From: JBBIMS01 sp964531645
GTDB lineage: Bacteria; Acidobacteriota; Aminicenantia; JBFLYD01; JBBIMS01
Length of the DNA: 64,000 nucleotides
Reading direction: 5' to 3'
NCBI GenBank assembly: GCA_964531645.1
Contig: CAZHEF010000010.1
Span: 1 to 64,000, forward strand
Shown one piece after another: positions 52,751 to 62,288 of this stretch. The notes under the pieces were generated by a model. The model saw only the letters and a list, made by a program, of their open reading frames with translations, did not search any database and was not told the DNA's origin. The position numbers and the translations under genes are program-made. The first letter of the stretch is position 1; each line of letters starts with the position of its first letter.

Positions 52751-53454
52751 TTTTTGAGGAAAGTTTAGCACCAAAATTAGACCCGAGAGTAAAGCTTCTT
52801 GCACTCATATTTTTCTTTTTAATATGTCTTCTCCCGTCTAAACTTTATGCGTCTTTTGCTCTCTTCTTTTTCTCTCTTCTTCTTTCTTTTTCTTTGAAAG
52901 TAATAAAAAATGTTTACAAAGCAAGAGTACTTCTATTGACTGTTTTATTTTTCACCGTCATCCTCTGGTTAATTTCAAAGGGTTTAGAATTCTTAGAAAC
53001 CTCCATCTCCATTGGTTTTAAACTTAATTCCATGATTGTTGGTGGCATTATGTTTATTTCAATTACAAGGCAGGAAGAACTTTTTTTTGCATTAAGAAAA
53101 TTTTTCGTTCCATTCCGACCCGCATTTGCCATTTCTCTATCCATGAGATTTGTCCCGATTATTTTAAATTTGATAGAAATTGTTGTTCAGGCTCAAAAGG
53201 TAAGAGGTTATAAAATAAGCGGTAATCCTCTGAACAAAATTAAAAAGACCATTCCGCTTATTGGTCCTGTCCTCCTTTATGTTCTAAGATGGACGGACAA
53301 ACTTTCCATTGCTCTTGAGGCAAGAGGGTTTTCATCCACCAGCAGGGTTGGTTATTATGAGTGGAAGATGAGTTTAAAGGATTTTTTGTTTCTTCTCCTC
53401 TTTCTATTTTTCTTTTCGTTCTTTCTTTTCCTGAGAATGAAAAAGCTGATTTAA
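52747..53454 (+). CDS. ecfT: ECF transporter transmembrane protein EcfT
   Basis: A 235 aa protein with 5-6 helices. The coupling helices carry the two Ala-Arg-Gly-like motifs, AQKVRGYKI and ALEARGFSS, that contact the ATPases. The N-terminus LDPRVKLLALIFFFLICLLP is typical. It completes the ATPase-scaffold module and likely serves S-components encoded elsewhere. Confidence 0.88.
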   Translation: MIFEESLAPKLDPRVKLLALIFFFLICLLPSKLYASFALFFFSLLLSFSLKVIKNVYKARVLLLTVLFFTVILWLISKGLEFLETSISIGFKLNSMIVGGIMFISITRQEELFFALRKFFVPFRPAFAISLSMRFVPIILNLIEIVVQAQKVRGYKISGNPLNKIKKTIPLIGPVLLYVLRWTDKLSIALEARGFSSTSRVGYYEWKMSLKDFLFLLLFLFFFSFFLFLRMKKLI

Positions 53455-53588
53455 AGTAGATAACCTGATACGGATAGACAAAAGAACGAAAGAGCTGAGG
53501 TTTTTAATTAAAGCCTGCACACTTCAGAGCTTTGTCTTTTTTAATATCGTCAGTCACAAACCATTGGTCTTAATTTTTTCATAAAGAC

Positions 53589-53617
53589 TTTACAATCTTT
53601 CAAGTTTGTAATATTCT
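53589..53617 (+). promoter_or_regulatory. Promoter of the ferritin-like protein/thyX unit
   Basis: TTTACA (53589-53594), 17 bp, TATTCT (53612-53617), with TTGGAGGAA before ATG 53650. The rest of 53455-53588 holds no gene. Confidence 0.5.
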
Positions 53618-53649
53618 TTTTCATTAAATTCATTTTTGGAGGAATTAAA

Positions 53650-54096
53650 ATGAAGTTTTCATCAATTCGTGAAATAATTGAATATGCAAAAGAAAAAGAG
53701 GAAGAAGCAAGATATTACTACAGTGAAACTGCCAAATACACTAACAGTCAAAGGATAAAGGAACTTTTTGAAAGACTTGCGAAGGAAGAAGAAAATCACA
53801 AAAAGGTTCTTGAAGAGCTGAAGATTGAGGAGATAAGCAAACAAGTTGAAGGAGTCACACTGCCAAAGATTAAAAGTGAGGAAATAAAAGTAGGTATGAA
53901 ATATTCGCCAGATATGAGTCCGAAGGAACTGCTTGAGTTTGCAATTGAAGAAGAGAAGAAAGCATTTTATCTTTACACAGAGATGGAAGAGATTTCGGAA
54001 AGTAAAAAAGTGAAAGACCTTTTTCGTTTTCTTGCAATGCAGGAAGCTTATCACAAAGCAAAGCTTGAGAATGAACTGGAAAATCTTAAGAAATGA
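53650..54096 (+). CDS. Rubrerythrin-like diiron protein (ferritin-like, no rubredoxin)
   Basis: A 148 aa helical protein. Diiron ligands appear in KEEEARYYYSETA (helix 1), EEENHKKVLEELK (helix 2, ExxH), EEEKKAFYLYTEMEE (helix 3) and MQEAYHKAKLENE (helix 4, ExxxH-like). It lacks the C-terminal rubredoxin domain of classic rubrerythrin. A role in peroxide or oxygen defence in an anaerobe is likely by family. It overlaps thyX by 4 bp. Confidence 0.8.
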   Translation: MKFSSIREIIEYAKEKEEEARYYYSETAKYTNSQRIKELFERLAKEEENHKKVLEELKIEEISKQVEGVTLPKIKSEEIKVGMKYSPDMSPKELLEFAIEEEKKAFYLYTEMEEISESKKVKDLFRFLAMQEAYHKAKLENELENLKK

Positions 54097-54857
54097 AAGT
54101 TGAATTAATATCCATAACACCTGATGCAGAAAAAGTCATAGAGCTTGCAGGAAGAACATCCTATCTCTCCTTTGACAGAATGACATCTCTTCCTCTTTTA
54201 GAAGCCATTTCAGAAAACAATGAGATAATGGTATTCAGGGTAGAGGATAATCTTTCTTTTGAGAGTCTTTCTGAGGGTGATTCTTTTGAATATGGTGGAA
54301 AAAGATGGAAAATAAGAAAAAAATGGAGAAATTCAGCCCATAAATTCATAGAAATGCTTATAAGGACAGGGCATCTTTCGGTTCTTGAGCATGCAATGGC
54401 AACATTCAGACTTGAAGGTGGTTCTCGCTCATTCACCCATCAACTTGTCCGACACAGAATAGCCTCATTTACCCAGCAATCCCAGAGGTATGTTGAGGAA
54501 GCGGGCTTTAAATATGTTGTCCCACCTTCAATTGAAAAGAACCAGGAGGCAAAAGAGATTTTTAATGATTTCATTGAATCCGCAAAGAAAACTTATAAAA
54601 AGCTAAGATACCTGGGTATACAAAAAGAAGATGCAAGGTTTGTTCTTCCCAATGCTGTTTGCAGCGAAATAGTAATCTCAGCTAATTTCAGGGAATGGCG
54701 TCATATTATTGAGCTCAGGGGTCATCCAACAGCCCAGTGGGAAATCAGGAAGATGGCAATAGAAATCTTAAAAATCCTGAAAGAAAAAGCTCCATCAGTG
54801 TTTTTTGATTTTGAGTTTAATGATGAAAGAGGGTGTGTGGTAAAGATGATTGAATGA
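54093..54857 (+). CDS. thyX: Flavin-dependent thymidylate synthase ThyX
   Basis: A 254 aa FAD enzyme that methylates dUMP to dTMP. The ThyX motif RHRIASFTQQSQRY is complete. GHLSVLEHAMATFRLEG and the C-terminal NFREWRHIIELRG block fit. Its presence suggests the cell does not depend on ThyA. It overlaps the diiron protein by 4 bp, so it shares that promoter. Confidence 0.95.
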   Translation: MKVELISITPDAEKVIELAGRTSYLSFDRMTSLPLLEAISENNEIMVFRVEDNLSFESLSEGDSFEYGGKRWKIRKKWRNSAHKFIEMLIRTGHLSVLEHAMATFRLEGGSRSFTHQLVRHRIASFTQQSQRYVEEAGFKYVVPPSIEKNQEAKEIFNDFIESAKKTYKKLRYLGIQKEDARFVLPNAVCSEIVISANFREWRHIIELRGHPTAQWEIRKMAIEILKILKEKAPSVFFDFEFNDERGCVVKMIE

Positions 54858-54885
54858 CCTTAAATTGAAAAACTAAATTTGTATT

Positions 54886-56193
54886 ATGAAAGATGATTTA
54901 GAATTACTCGCCATTGACAAAAAATTAGAGCAGAAAGCTTTGTTTTATTTCAAATTCTTTTCAATAATTTTTTTTTGTGGGTTTATCTGGCTTATTATAC
55001 AAAAAAACAATTTGGTAATAAAGTATTTTAGAAAAGAGTTTTTATTATACAATTTAATTTTAGCTATTCTTTTAACCTTGTTATATTTTGCATTTTTGAA
55101 ATTTAAAAAGGAAGTTCTAAGAATTCTTTTGATTTTTCTTCTATCCATCCTTTTCTTTTTAGTGCCTTTTAAAAAAGATATTTCTCAGTGTGGAGATGCA
55201 CCTGAATGGATAGAGTTATCTACAAAAAATATTATTACAGGTTCGGAAATGCTTTCTAATTTTACACATTATATTTTCCAAAAATTAATGCTTTTATTCG
55301 GAGTTGTTCCAGTGAGGTCTTTTGGTTATCTTTCTTCTTTTTTCGGGATCTTACATCTTCTTGCCCTGTATAACTTAGCAAAAACTCTTTGGGAAAAAGC
55401 TCCTCAACAAGCTTTATTCTTTTCATTATCCCTTTCCATATCTGCAACTGGCTTTTTTATTCGTTATCCTGAAAATGCCTTTTTGGCTCTTCCCTTTCTT
55501 GTTTTTGCGTTGAACTATGCGATTAAATACATAAAATTTAAAAATGAAAGTCTAAAATATTTATTTCTGTATTCATTGTTTTTTACAATAGCCTGTCTTT
55601 TTCATGGCTTTGCCCTATTTGCTTTTTCTTTTTTCGCCATTTTACCTTTTCTTAAAAAGAACTACAAAAATGCATTTTTTTGCTTGGTGATTGTTTTAGC
55701 GCTGTTTGCTTTTTTAGTTTTTTTTACATGGCATCTTCTTAAATTTTCAGGATTTCTGGTGCATTTACACCATGGAAGGGTTTTCATGGGTTCAACATAT
55801 CCCTTTGTGGATGCTTTTAATCAAACAAAATTCTATGATTTGAAAATACCTTTTTTCTCTAAAATTCATATTTCAAGCATTTTATTTTCCCTTTTTATTT
55901 CGTTTCCTTTTTCCATTTTTGTCTTCCCTCTAACTTTATTAGTTAAAGAAATTAGCAACACTGAAATTCTCCTCTTGTTAATGTCTTTTTTTCAGTTGAT
56001 TTTCATAGTTTTCTGGAATCCTGATCTTGGAATATGGAGGGATATAGATTTATTTCTTACCCCTTCTTTTTTCATTTCCTTAGTTTATACTAACTTTATA
56101 ATTAAATTTACAGACAGAAATTACAAATTAATGCCTCCATTTCTTTTTTGGGCATATTTGTTCAGTGGAATTCCTTATGTAATTTTTAAATGA
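54886..56193 (+). CDS. Polytopic membrane protein, possible GT-C-like
   Basis: A 435 aa protein with about eleven hydrophobic segments. After three N-terminal helices comes QCGDAPEWIEL, an acidic external loop reminiscent of the DxD/GD-containing loop of GT-C glycosyltransferases. It lacks a recognised family signature. A short gene for another membrane protein follows after 3 bp. Possibly part of cell-surface glycan or lipid modification; function is not known. Confidence 0.6.
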   Translation: MKDDLELLAIDKKLEQKALFYFKFFSIIFFCGFIWLIIQKNNLVIKYFRKEFLLYNLILAILLTLLYFAFLKFKKEVLRILLIFLLSILFFLVPFKKDISQCGDAPEWIELSTKNIITGSEMLSNFTHYIFQKLMLLFGVVPVRSFGYLSSFFGILHLLALYNLAKTLWEKAPQQALFFSLSLSISATGFFIRYPENAFLALPFLVFALNYAIKYIKFKNESLKYLFLYSLFFTIACLFHGFALFAFSFFAILPFLKKNYKNAFFCLVIVLALFAFLVFFTWHLLKFSGFLVHLHHGRVFMGSTYPFVDAFNQTKFYDLKIPFFSKIHISSILFSLFISFPFSIFVFPLTLLVKEISNTEILLLLMSFFQLIFIVFWNPDLGIWRDIDLFLTPSFFISLVYTNFIIKFTDRNYKLMPPFLFWAYLFSGIPYVIFK

Positions 56194-56196
56194 AAT

Positions 56197-56898
56197 ATGC
56201 TTATTTTAGTAATTCTATCTTATGCTCTCTTCTTGCCCCAATGGGAGATAAATAAGCCTGTTTTTAATTTTAAAACAGAATTTGAGCTTGATCTTGACAG
56301 AGATGGTTTCACTGATTTTCTATCCCTCTCTTCAGGTAAGTTAGCCCTTAGCTCTAATAAATTGAGAATAACAAGGATTCAGAGATTCAACCCTTTATAT
56401 GCCATCGTTAAAGATAATGAGATCTGGCTTTCAAATTTGGCAAAAGCATTGACCTATGAAAAGGGAACAGTTATTTTAAGGAGACTTAGTTTAAAGGAAC
56501 AGATCTGGCTGAGAATGTATAGACTTGAAACTTGGAGAGCAAATATTCTTACATTTAATCTTCTTCTTACTTTAATCACTATTCTTATTTCGCTTGAAAA
56601 AATTTATAGATTTACTAATACTATTATTTTCAGAAATTTTAACAAAAAAGAAACTAAAATTCCTTTTGAAAACATTTTTTGGCTTATTACATTTTTACTT
56701 TTTGTCCTTTTACTTGCTCTAACTAAAAATTTTCTCTATGTATCATGGATATGGGGGATCTCATTAATTCAATATTCTTTTCTGCATTTTCTTCCAAGCA
56801 AAAAATTATTACTGAAAATTATTGGATTATTTCTAATAGTGTTTGTTTTCTTTTTCATTTACCTCTCATATTTTGGATTCTGGATACCAATCTTTTGA
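56197..56898 (+). CDS. Membrane protein of unknown function
   Basis: A 233 aa protein. A signal-like N-terminus (MLILVILSYALFLPQ) is followed by a soluble part with DLDRDGFTDF, a calcium-loop-like motif as in FG-GAP repeats, and four hydrophobic helices in the second half (about 118-232). It starts 3 bp after the previous gene and its last 40 bp overlap the end of the convergent gene. Function unknown. Confidence 0.5.
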   Translation: MLILVILSYALFLPQWEINKPVFNFKTEFELDLDRDGFTDFLSLSSGKLALSSNKLRITRIQRFNPLYAIVKDNEIWLSNLAKALTYEKGTVILRRLSLKEQIWLRMYRLETWRANILTFNLLLTLITILISLEKIYRFTNTIIFRNFNKKETKIPFENIFWLITFLLFVLLLALTKNFLYVSWIWGISLIQYSFLHFLPSKKLLLKIIGLFLIVFVFFFIYLSYFGFWIPIF

Positions 56899-58508
56899 TC
56901 TCCGCAGAATTTCTGCATGGCTTCAAAAGGTTCCATTGGAATTCTCATCTTAAATGTTTTTAATGCAACTAAAATATTTCTCGTGAACTTCTTTAATGTC
57001 AATTTTCCCCTAATTGATTCAAGATACTCACTTAAATCACCACATTCCATGGCTCTTTTGGCATAATTTACTTTCATGTTGTCAGAATTTTCTTCGATTC
57101 TTGCTAAAATCCACTCCAAAGGCATGTACTTCTCATGCCCGGGTCTTCCCCTTTTATCTATGTAAAATCTACTTGCAATTGGGTCCGCTAACCCTAACAT
57201 ATCAAAAACATGAACTTTTGAACCAGCGACGAAACCAGAAATTCCGATATTTTCATGATAAAGGAAAGACCTTTTTTTCGATCGAATTGCTTTTACTCTT
57301 GCATTCATTCCTAGACCATAAAGTCCACATTTTTTGTAATCTACTATTTTTACAGGATTTCTAATGCTTGCACAGGCTATATAATGCGCTCTTTCATTAG
57401 TAATTCCATATCTATTGGTGTTTTTATAGGGAATTCTTAACAATATTCCACAAATAATACACCATGTCACTGCTGAACCGATTAAGAAATTATAAAAATG
57501 GGTTTTATTTAGGGGAATTGAAGGAATTGATATAAATATAGAGAAGAAACTTGGCAGAAGAAATCTTCCATGCATGAAATCTCCGCCGATAAAAACAACA
57601 TAAGTTATGTGAAATAATCCAAGAATAAAAAAGGATGTATAAACAATTGATTCCTTTCTCGAAATTCTTAGACTCTTATAAGCTAAAATAATCAAGATGC
57701 AAAGAATGGTTGGAATGTAGAGAGCATAAGGAGAAATGAAATCCCAAAGATATATTAGCCCCTGTCTCATGTTTAGTTTGAAAGCCTCCTTTGCAAAAGT
57801 GGGATTTGGGAAAATAGATGCAAAATACCCCATTCTGAATATTTGGTAGAAAAGAGGAAAAAGAAAAGAAAAAATTAGAAATTTAAGGATTCTTCGCAAA
57901 TCAATTTTTTCCTGATGAAAGAAGGCTAAGATTATTATTGTTACAATCATGAAACCAACCCAGAATATTCCCAAGTCAGGTCTTATAAGAGTTCCTAAGC
58001 TAAACCATAGAAGAACAAAATTTAATTTTTTGGGTTTTTCCAAAAAATAAATCCGTAAAAAGAAAGAGACACCCAGCCATAAAAAGGCAAGTCCTGTCTC
58101 CAATCCTGAAGTAGCAAAGTCCCAGAAAGTGGGAAGAGAAGCAATTACAAAAGCTCCCAAGGGGATATGTAAGCTATTTCTTTCATTTTTTATTATTTTA
58201 ATCCCTCCAATTATTCCAAATAAGAGCCCAAGGCAAGAAAATGTTAGTCCAAGCCAAACTGCACTAAGTTCTATTGATTTTGTAATTATTGCTGACAGAG
58301 AAAGGATTGCCACCCACAAAGGGTGTGTATAAGCTTCTACCCTTTCATCAATGTTATAGACAGGTCCATAGCCTGAAATCAAATTGTCTACCACTCTAAA
58401 ACTTATAAATGCATCTTCAGAATTCCATCTATGGATATATCCCTCACAGAATAAAAATAAAACTGGGGTCAGAATTATAAGGATTTGAACCAGTTTTTTC
58501 CACTTCAT
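56859..58508 (-). CDS. AftB/ZomB-like GT-C membrane glycosyltransferase
   Basis: A 549 aa polytopic protein resembling the AftB (actinobacterial arabinofuranosyltransferase) and ZomB/LphB group. It has HRWNSEDAFISFRVVDNLI with the acidic first-loop motif, then GPVYNIDERVEAYTHPLWV, GGDFMHGRFLLPSFF and VHVFDMLGLADPIASRF. A soluble C-terminal tail completes it. Substrate in a diderm is unknown; mycobacterial-type arabinan is unlikely. It is 3 bp from the end of lolD and its tail overlaps the convergent gene. Confidence 0.72.
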   Translation of the reverse strand: MKWKKLVQILIILTPVLFLFCEGYIHRWNSEDAFISFRVVDNLISGYGPVYNIDERVEAYTHPLWVAILSLSAIITKSIELSAVWLGLTFSCLGLLFGIIGGIKIIKNERNSLHIPLGAFVIASLPTFWDFATSGLETGLAFLWLGVSFFLRIYFLEKPKKLNFVLLWFSLGTLIRPDLGIFWVGFMIVTIIILAFFHQEKIDLRRILKFLIFSFLFPLFYQIFRMGYFASIFPNPTFAKEAFKLNMRQGLIYLWDFISPYALYIPTILCILIILAYKSLRISRKESIVYTSFFILGLFHITYVVFIGGDFMHGRFLLPSFFSIFISIPSIPLNKTHFYNFLIGSAVTWCIICGILLRIPYKNTNRYGITNERAHYIACASIRNPVKIVDYKKCGLYGLGMNARVKAIRSKKRSFLYHENIGISGFVAGSKVHVFDMLGLADPIASRFYIDKRGRPGHEKYMPLEWILARIEENSDNMKVNYAKRAMECGDLSEYLESIRGKLTLKKFTRNILVALKTFKMRIPMEPFEAMQKFCGDQKIGIQNPKYER

Positions 58509-58511
58509 TTC

Positions 58512-59189
58512 TTAACCCTCCCTCAAAGCTCCATTTCCCATTATAAGTTTTCTATCACATTCATTGGCAATTTTTTCATTGTGGGTTACAACGATTGTAG
58601 TTAAATTTTCAGATTGATGGAGTTCTTTTATCAAAGAAAATACCTCGCTTGCTGTTTTTGGGTCTAAATTTCCTGTAGGTTCATCAGCAAAAAGAATTTT
58701 CGGCTTGTGGACAATTGCCCTTGCTACTGCTACCCTCTGACATTCACCTCCTGAAAGCATTGACGGCTTATGTTCAACTCTTTTTTCAAGACCAACTTTC
58801 TTTAAAATTTCATAAGAGATTTCTAAGGCTTTTCTCTTTTTTATTCCTCTTATTAATAAAGGAATTGCGACATTCTCAAGGGCTGTAAACTCCTGAAGGA
58901 GAAAATGAAACTGGAAAACAAATCCAAGATATTCTCTCCTGAATTTTATTAACTTTTCAAAGGAAAGACTTGTAATTTCGATATTTTCGCAGAAAATCCT
59001 TCCTGATGTTGGTCTGTCAATTGTCCCCAATAAGTTTAGAAGAGTTGTTTTTCCAACTCCTGATACTCCCATTATGCACAAAAGTTCTCCTTTTTTAACG
59101 GAAAAATTTAGATCTGAAAAGACTTCAAGTTCGCCCGCTGGTGCAGTGTAAACCTTTCTTAAGTTTTCTACCTTTATGAGATCATTCAT
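58512..59189 (-). CDS. lolD: Lipoprotein-releasing ABC ATPase LolD
   Basis: A 225 aa ATPase of the MacB/LolD group: GVSGVGKTTLL (Walker A), LSGGECQRVAVARAIVHKP with Cys in place of the usual Gln, and LFADEPTGNLDP. It pairs with the following LolC/E-type permease to send lipoproteins to the outer membrane. The genes overlap by 8 bp, with lolC/E first in the transcript. Confidence 0.85.
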   Translation of the reverse strand: MNDLIKVENLRKVYTAPAGELEVFSDLNFSVKKGELLCIMGVSGVGKTTLLNLLGTIDRPTSGRIFCENIEITSLSFEKLIKFRREYLGFVFQFHFLLQEFTALENVAIPLLIRGIKKRKALEISYEILKKVGLEKRVEHKPSMLSGGECQRVAVARAIVHKPKILFADEPTGNLDPKTASEVFSLIKELHQSENLTTIVVTHNEKIANECDRKLIMGNGALREG

Positions 59190-60393
59190 ATTTCAAAGCT
59201 TCAGCAGGATTTACTCGGGATGCCCTTGTAGAAGGGAAAAGGGTAGAGGAGAAAGATATGGCAAGGGAAATCAGAACTATTAAAATAATATCTTTTAATT
59301 CAGGCTTGAATGGAACATAGGAGATTTGGTAAATATCTATGGGAACTTTTATCAATTGAAACCTATTAGCAATGAAACACCAAATTAGTCCAAGAATAAT
59401 TCCTGATATTGCTCCGAAAATTCCAATAACAGCTCCCTGTAAGAAAAAAATTCTTCTTATCATCCCCTTTGAGGCTCCCATGGAAATTAAAATTCCAATA
59501 TCCTTTGTCTTCTCCATCACCATTAGAATAAGTGATGCAATTATGTTCAAAGATGCAACAAGAACAATAAGAGAGATTGTAAAGAAGATTACTTTCTTTT
59601 CGAGTTTGAGGGCTGAGAAAAGAGATCTGTTAAGTTCCATCCAGGATGTTACAAGAAATGAGTAATCAAGATTTTTTCTTATTCTGTCTGAAAATTCTCC
59701 CGCTTTGAAAATATCCTTTATAGTTATATGAAGAAAAGAAACCCTGTCCTTCATTTTGAAAAAAAGCTGAGCATCTTGAATTGGAATTATTGCTGTTGTA
59801 GAGTCGTATTCGTGAAGCCCTGTGGAGAAAATACCGCTTACTTTAAAACTTTTACTTCTTGGAATAAGACCGAAGGGGGAAAGGGTAAATGAGGTTGATA
59901 TAACATTTATAGAATCCTCTATGTTAACTCCAATACTTCTGGCAAGTTCCTTTCCAATGATTACCTCTCCTTTCCCCGGAATTCTCCCCTTTTCAATTTT
60001 TTTTAACCAACCCCTTTTTTCCAGCTCAAAATTGAGACCTCTTATCCCCGCTGGAACAGCCCTCCACTCAGATGAGACAAGTCCCATCCCGTAAACAATA
60101 GGGGTTATGGAGACTATCTCTCCTTTTTTGTCCATTTCTTTTATTTTATTTGAAAGAGATTCCCAGTCTCTTATCCCCTCTCCACCAATATCGGAAATAA
60201 TAATATGGGATGTGGCGCTCAAAATTTTTGATTGAATATCTTTGTGGAAACCTGTCATTAACGCAAGGGCAATAACGAGAGCCATCACACCAATTGTTAT
60301 TCCAATTATAGAGACAAGAGAAATCACAGAAATAAAAGCCTGTTTTCTTTTTGCTATAAGATATCTTTTGGCAACAAAGAGTTCAAATTTCAT
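59182..60393 (-). CDS. lolC: Lipoprotein-releasing permease LolC/LolE family
   Basis: A 403 aa protein with the FtsX-like layout: one N-terminal helix (about 22-46, SVISLVSIIGITIGVMALV), a large periplasmic domain (about 50-265) and three C-terminal helices ending near SRVNPAEALKYE. The N-terminus FELFVAKRYLIAKRKQAFIS is typical of LolC/E. Only one permease gene is present, so a homodimer (LolF-like) complex is likely. It follows lysS by 4 bp. Confidence 0.87.
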   Translation of the reverse strand: MKFELFVAKRYLIAKRKQAFISVISLVSIIGITIGVMALVIALALMTGFHKDIQSKILSATSHIIISDIGGEGIRDWESLSNKIKEMDKKGEIVSITPIVYGMGLVSSEWRAVPAGIRGLNFELEKRGWLKKIEKGRIPGKGEVIIGKELARSIGVNIEDSINVISTSFTLSPFGLIPRSKSFKVSGIFSTGLHEYDSTTAIIPIQDAQLFFKMKDRVSFLHITIKDIFKAGEFSDRIRKNLDYSFLVTSWMELNRSLFSALKLEKKVIFFTISLIVLVASLNIIASLILMVMEKTKDIGILISMGASKGMIRRIFFLQGAVIGIFGAISGIILGLIWCFIANRFQLIKVPIDIYQISYVPFKPELKDIILIVLISLAISFSSTLFPSTRASRVNPAEALKYE

Positions 60394-60397
60394 TGAT

Positions 60398-61882
60398 TCA
60401 GTCTTTTGGCTTCAGAAGCGGAAATAGAATAACCTCTTTTATTGACCTTTTATTTGTAAATAGCATTGTAAGCCTGTCTATTCCAATACCTTCTCCTGCA
60501 GTTGGTGGCATTCCATATTCAAGAGCTTTTAAGAAATCCTCATCTATTCTGTGAGCTTCTTCATCCCCTTTTCCTGCAAGCTCTGCCTGCCTCAGAAATC
60601 TTTCTCTCTGATCAAAGGGGTCATTCAATTCTGAAAAGGCATTTGCAATTTCCATTCCTCCTATAATTAACTCAAATCTTTCTACCTCATCGGTATTTTC
60701 AGGTTTTAATTTTGCAAGGGGAGAAATCTCCTTTGGAAAATCTATTACAAATGTAGGTTGTATTAAGTTTGGCTTTACAAACTCGTCAAAAAGAGCGTCG
60801 AGAGCTTTGCCATAATTAGCGATTTTTTCAGACTTTTCCTTTGTGCATATTTCCTTTGCTTTTTTTATCAACTCATCAGGATTATTTATTATCTCATAAC
60901 TCAATCCTATAAAATCTTTTAGAGAGTCTTTGTATCTGATTTTTTTAAAAGGTTTTTTTAATGAGATTATATTCTGATTGAATTCAAGTTCTTCCTTTCC
61001 AAGAATATTTTTTGCAAGTCTTCCTAAAAGTTCCTCGGTCAATTCTATGAAATCGTTATAGTCCTTGTATGCTTCGTAAAATTCGAGCATTGTAAACTCA
61101 GGATTATGCTCAAAGGAGATACCCTCATTTCTGAAATTTCTGTTTATTTCATAGACCTTCTCATATCCTCCAACAAGTAGTCTTTTTAAATAAAGTTCAG
61201 GAGCAATTCTGAGATAAAGTTCGAGGTCAAGGGCATTGTGATAAGTTTTGAAAGGTTTTGCGAGAGCACCTCCTGGAATTACATGCATCATGGGAGTTTC
61301 CACCTCAACATAACCTCTTTCGTCAAAGAATTTTCTTATTTCCTTTACTATCTGGCTCCTTATTTCGAAAATTTTTCTAACCTCGCTGTTGACCATTAGA
61401 TCCAAATATCTTCCTCTGAATCTTATTTCAACTTCCTTCAGTCCATGCCATTTCTCAGGAAGAGGGCAGAAAGATTTGCAGAGAAATGTAAGAGATTCAA
61501 GAAGAACAGTGAGTTCTCTAGTCTTTGTCCTGAAAAGTCTTCCCGAAACTCCTACAATGTCTCCTATATCAAGCAAGTCAAAAAGCTCCCACTCCTTCTC
61601 AGAAATCATGTCCTTTTTTATATAGCACTGGACTTTGCTCTTTCCATCAGAAATATGGAAAAAGGAAGCCCCACCCATTCTCCTTATTGTCATTATTCTT
61701 CCAGATGTTTTAACCTCGATTTTCTCCTTTTCTAACTCCTCACGGGTTTTTGATTCGAAAATTTCTTTTATTTCAGATACAGAATGGGTTCTTTCAAACT
61801 TTCTCGGATATGGGTCTATACCCAGTTCAACTATTTTTTTTAGTTTTTCAATTCTAATTCTTTCCTGTTCACTTCTTTCCAT
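60398..61882 (-). CDS. lysS: Lysyl-tRNA synthetase, class II
   Basis: A 494 aa enzyme. The N-terminal anticodon-binding OB fold spans about 55-145 (SGRIMTIRRMGGASFFHISD). Class II motifs are motif 1 in VEVETPMMHVIPGGALAKPF, motif 2 in FRNEGISFEHNPEFTMLEFY and motif 3 in GEGIGIDRLTMLFT. Complete and of normal length. It overlaps nusB by 14 bp. Confidence 0.96.
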   Translation of the reverse strand: MERSEQERIRIEKLKKIVELGIDPYPRKFERTHSVSEIKEIFESKTREELEKEKIEVKTSGRIMTIRRMGGASFFHISDGKSKVQCYIKKDMISEKEWELFDLLDIGDIVGVSGRLFRTKTRELTVLLESLTFLCKSFCPLPEKWHGLKEVEIRFRGRYLDLMVNSEVRKIFEIRSQIVKEIRKFFDERGYVEVETPMMHVIPGGALAKPFKTYHNALDLELYLRIAPELYLKRLLVGGYEKVYEINRNFRNEGISFEHNPEFTMLEFYEAYKDYNDFIELTEELLGRLAKNILGKEELEFNQNIISLKKPFKKIRYKDSLKDFIGLSYEIINNPDELIKKAKEICTKEKSEKIANYGKALDALFDEFVKPNLIQPTFVIDFPKEISPLAKLKPENTDEVERFELIIGGMEIANAFSELNDPFDQRERFLRQAELAGKGDEEAHRIDEDFLKALEYGMPPTAGEGIGIDRLTMLFTNKRSIKEVILFPLLKPKD

Positions 61883-62288
61883 TTTCTTCCAGGGACCTCC
61901 TTATTGCATCGAGGATTCCATTTATAAATTTTGCACTATCTTCTGTCCCAAACTTTTTTGCAACCTCGATTGCTTCATTAATTACAACTGGGGGAGGCAC
62001 TTCTTTCAAGAATAAAAGTTCATAGGTAGCAATCCTGAGAACATTTCTGTCAACAGTAGACATTCTTTCCAATTTCCAGTTCATGGAATGATGAGAAATG
62101 CATTTATCAATCTCGTTAATATTTTCAATTGTTCCATTCACAAGCTGGGAACAGAAGGATACTATTTTATTATTTGCTTTCTTTTCCTTCCAGAAATTTT
62201 CCACAATTTCAGACATGTTTCCGTTAGCAAGATCATACTGGAAAAGGATTTGCAGGGCGTATTCCCTCGCCTTTCTCCTTAGATTCAT
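61869..62288 (-). CDS. nusB: Transcription antitermination factor NusB
   Basis: A 139 aa helical protein. RRKAREYALQILFQYDLANG at the start, then NWKLERMSTVDRNVLRIATY and the end VINEAIEVAKKFGTEDSAKF match NusB. It aids rRNA antitermination with NusE. The usual neighbour ribH lies just upstream with a 4 bp overlap. Confidence 0.93.
   Translation of the reverse strand: MNLRRKAREYALQILFQYDLANGNMSEIVENFWKEKKANNKIVSFCSQLVNGTIENINEIDKCISHHSMNWKLERMSTVDRNVLRIATYELLFLKEVPPPVVINEAIEVAKKFGTEDSAKFINGILDAIRRSLEENGKK

Noticed and set aside
53662..54120. Long antisense frame of 152 codons opposite the ferritin-like gene
   Set aside because: The plus strand encodes a clear four-helix diiron protein; the antisense frame has low-complexity Phe/Leu-rich content.
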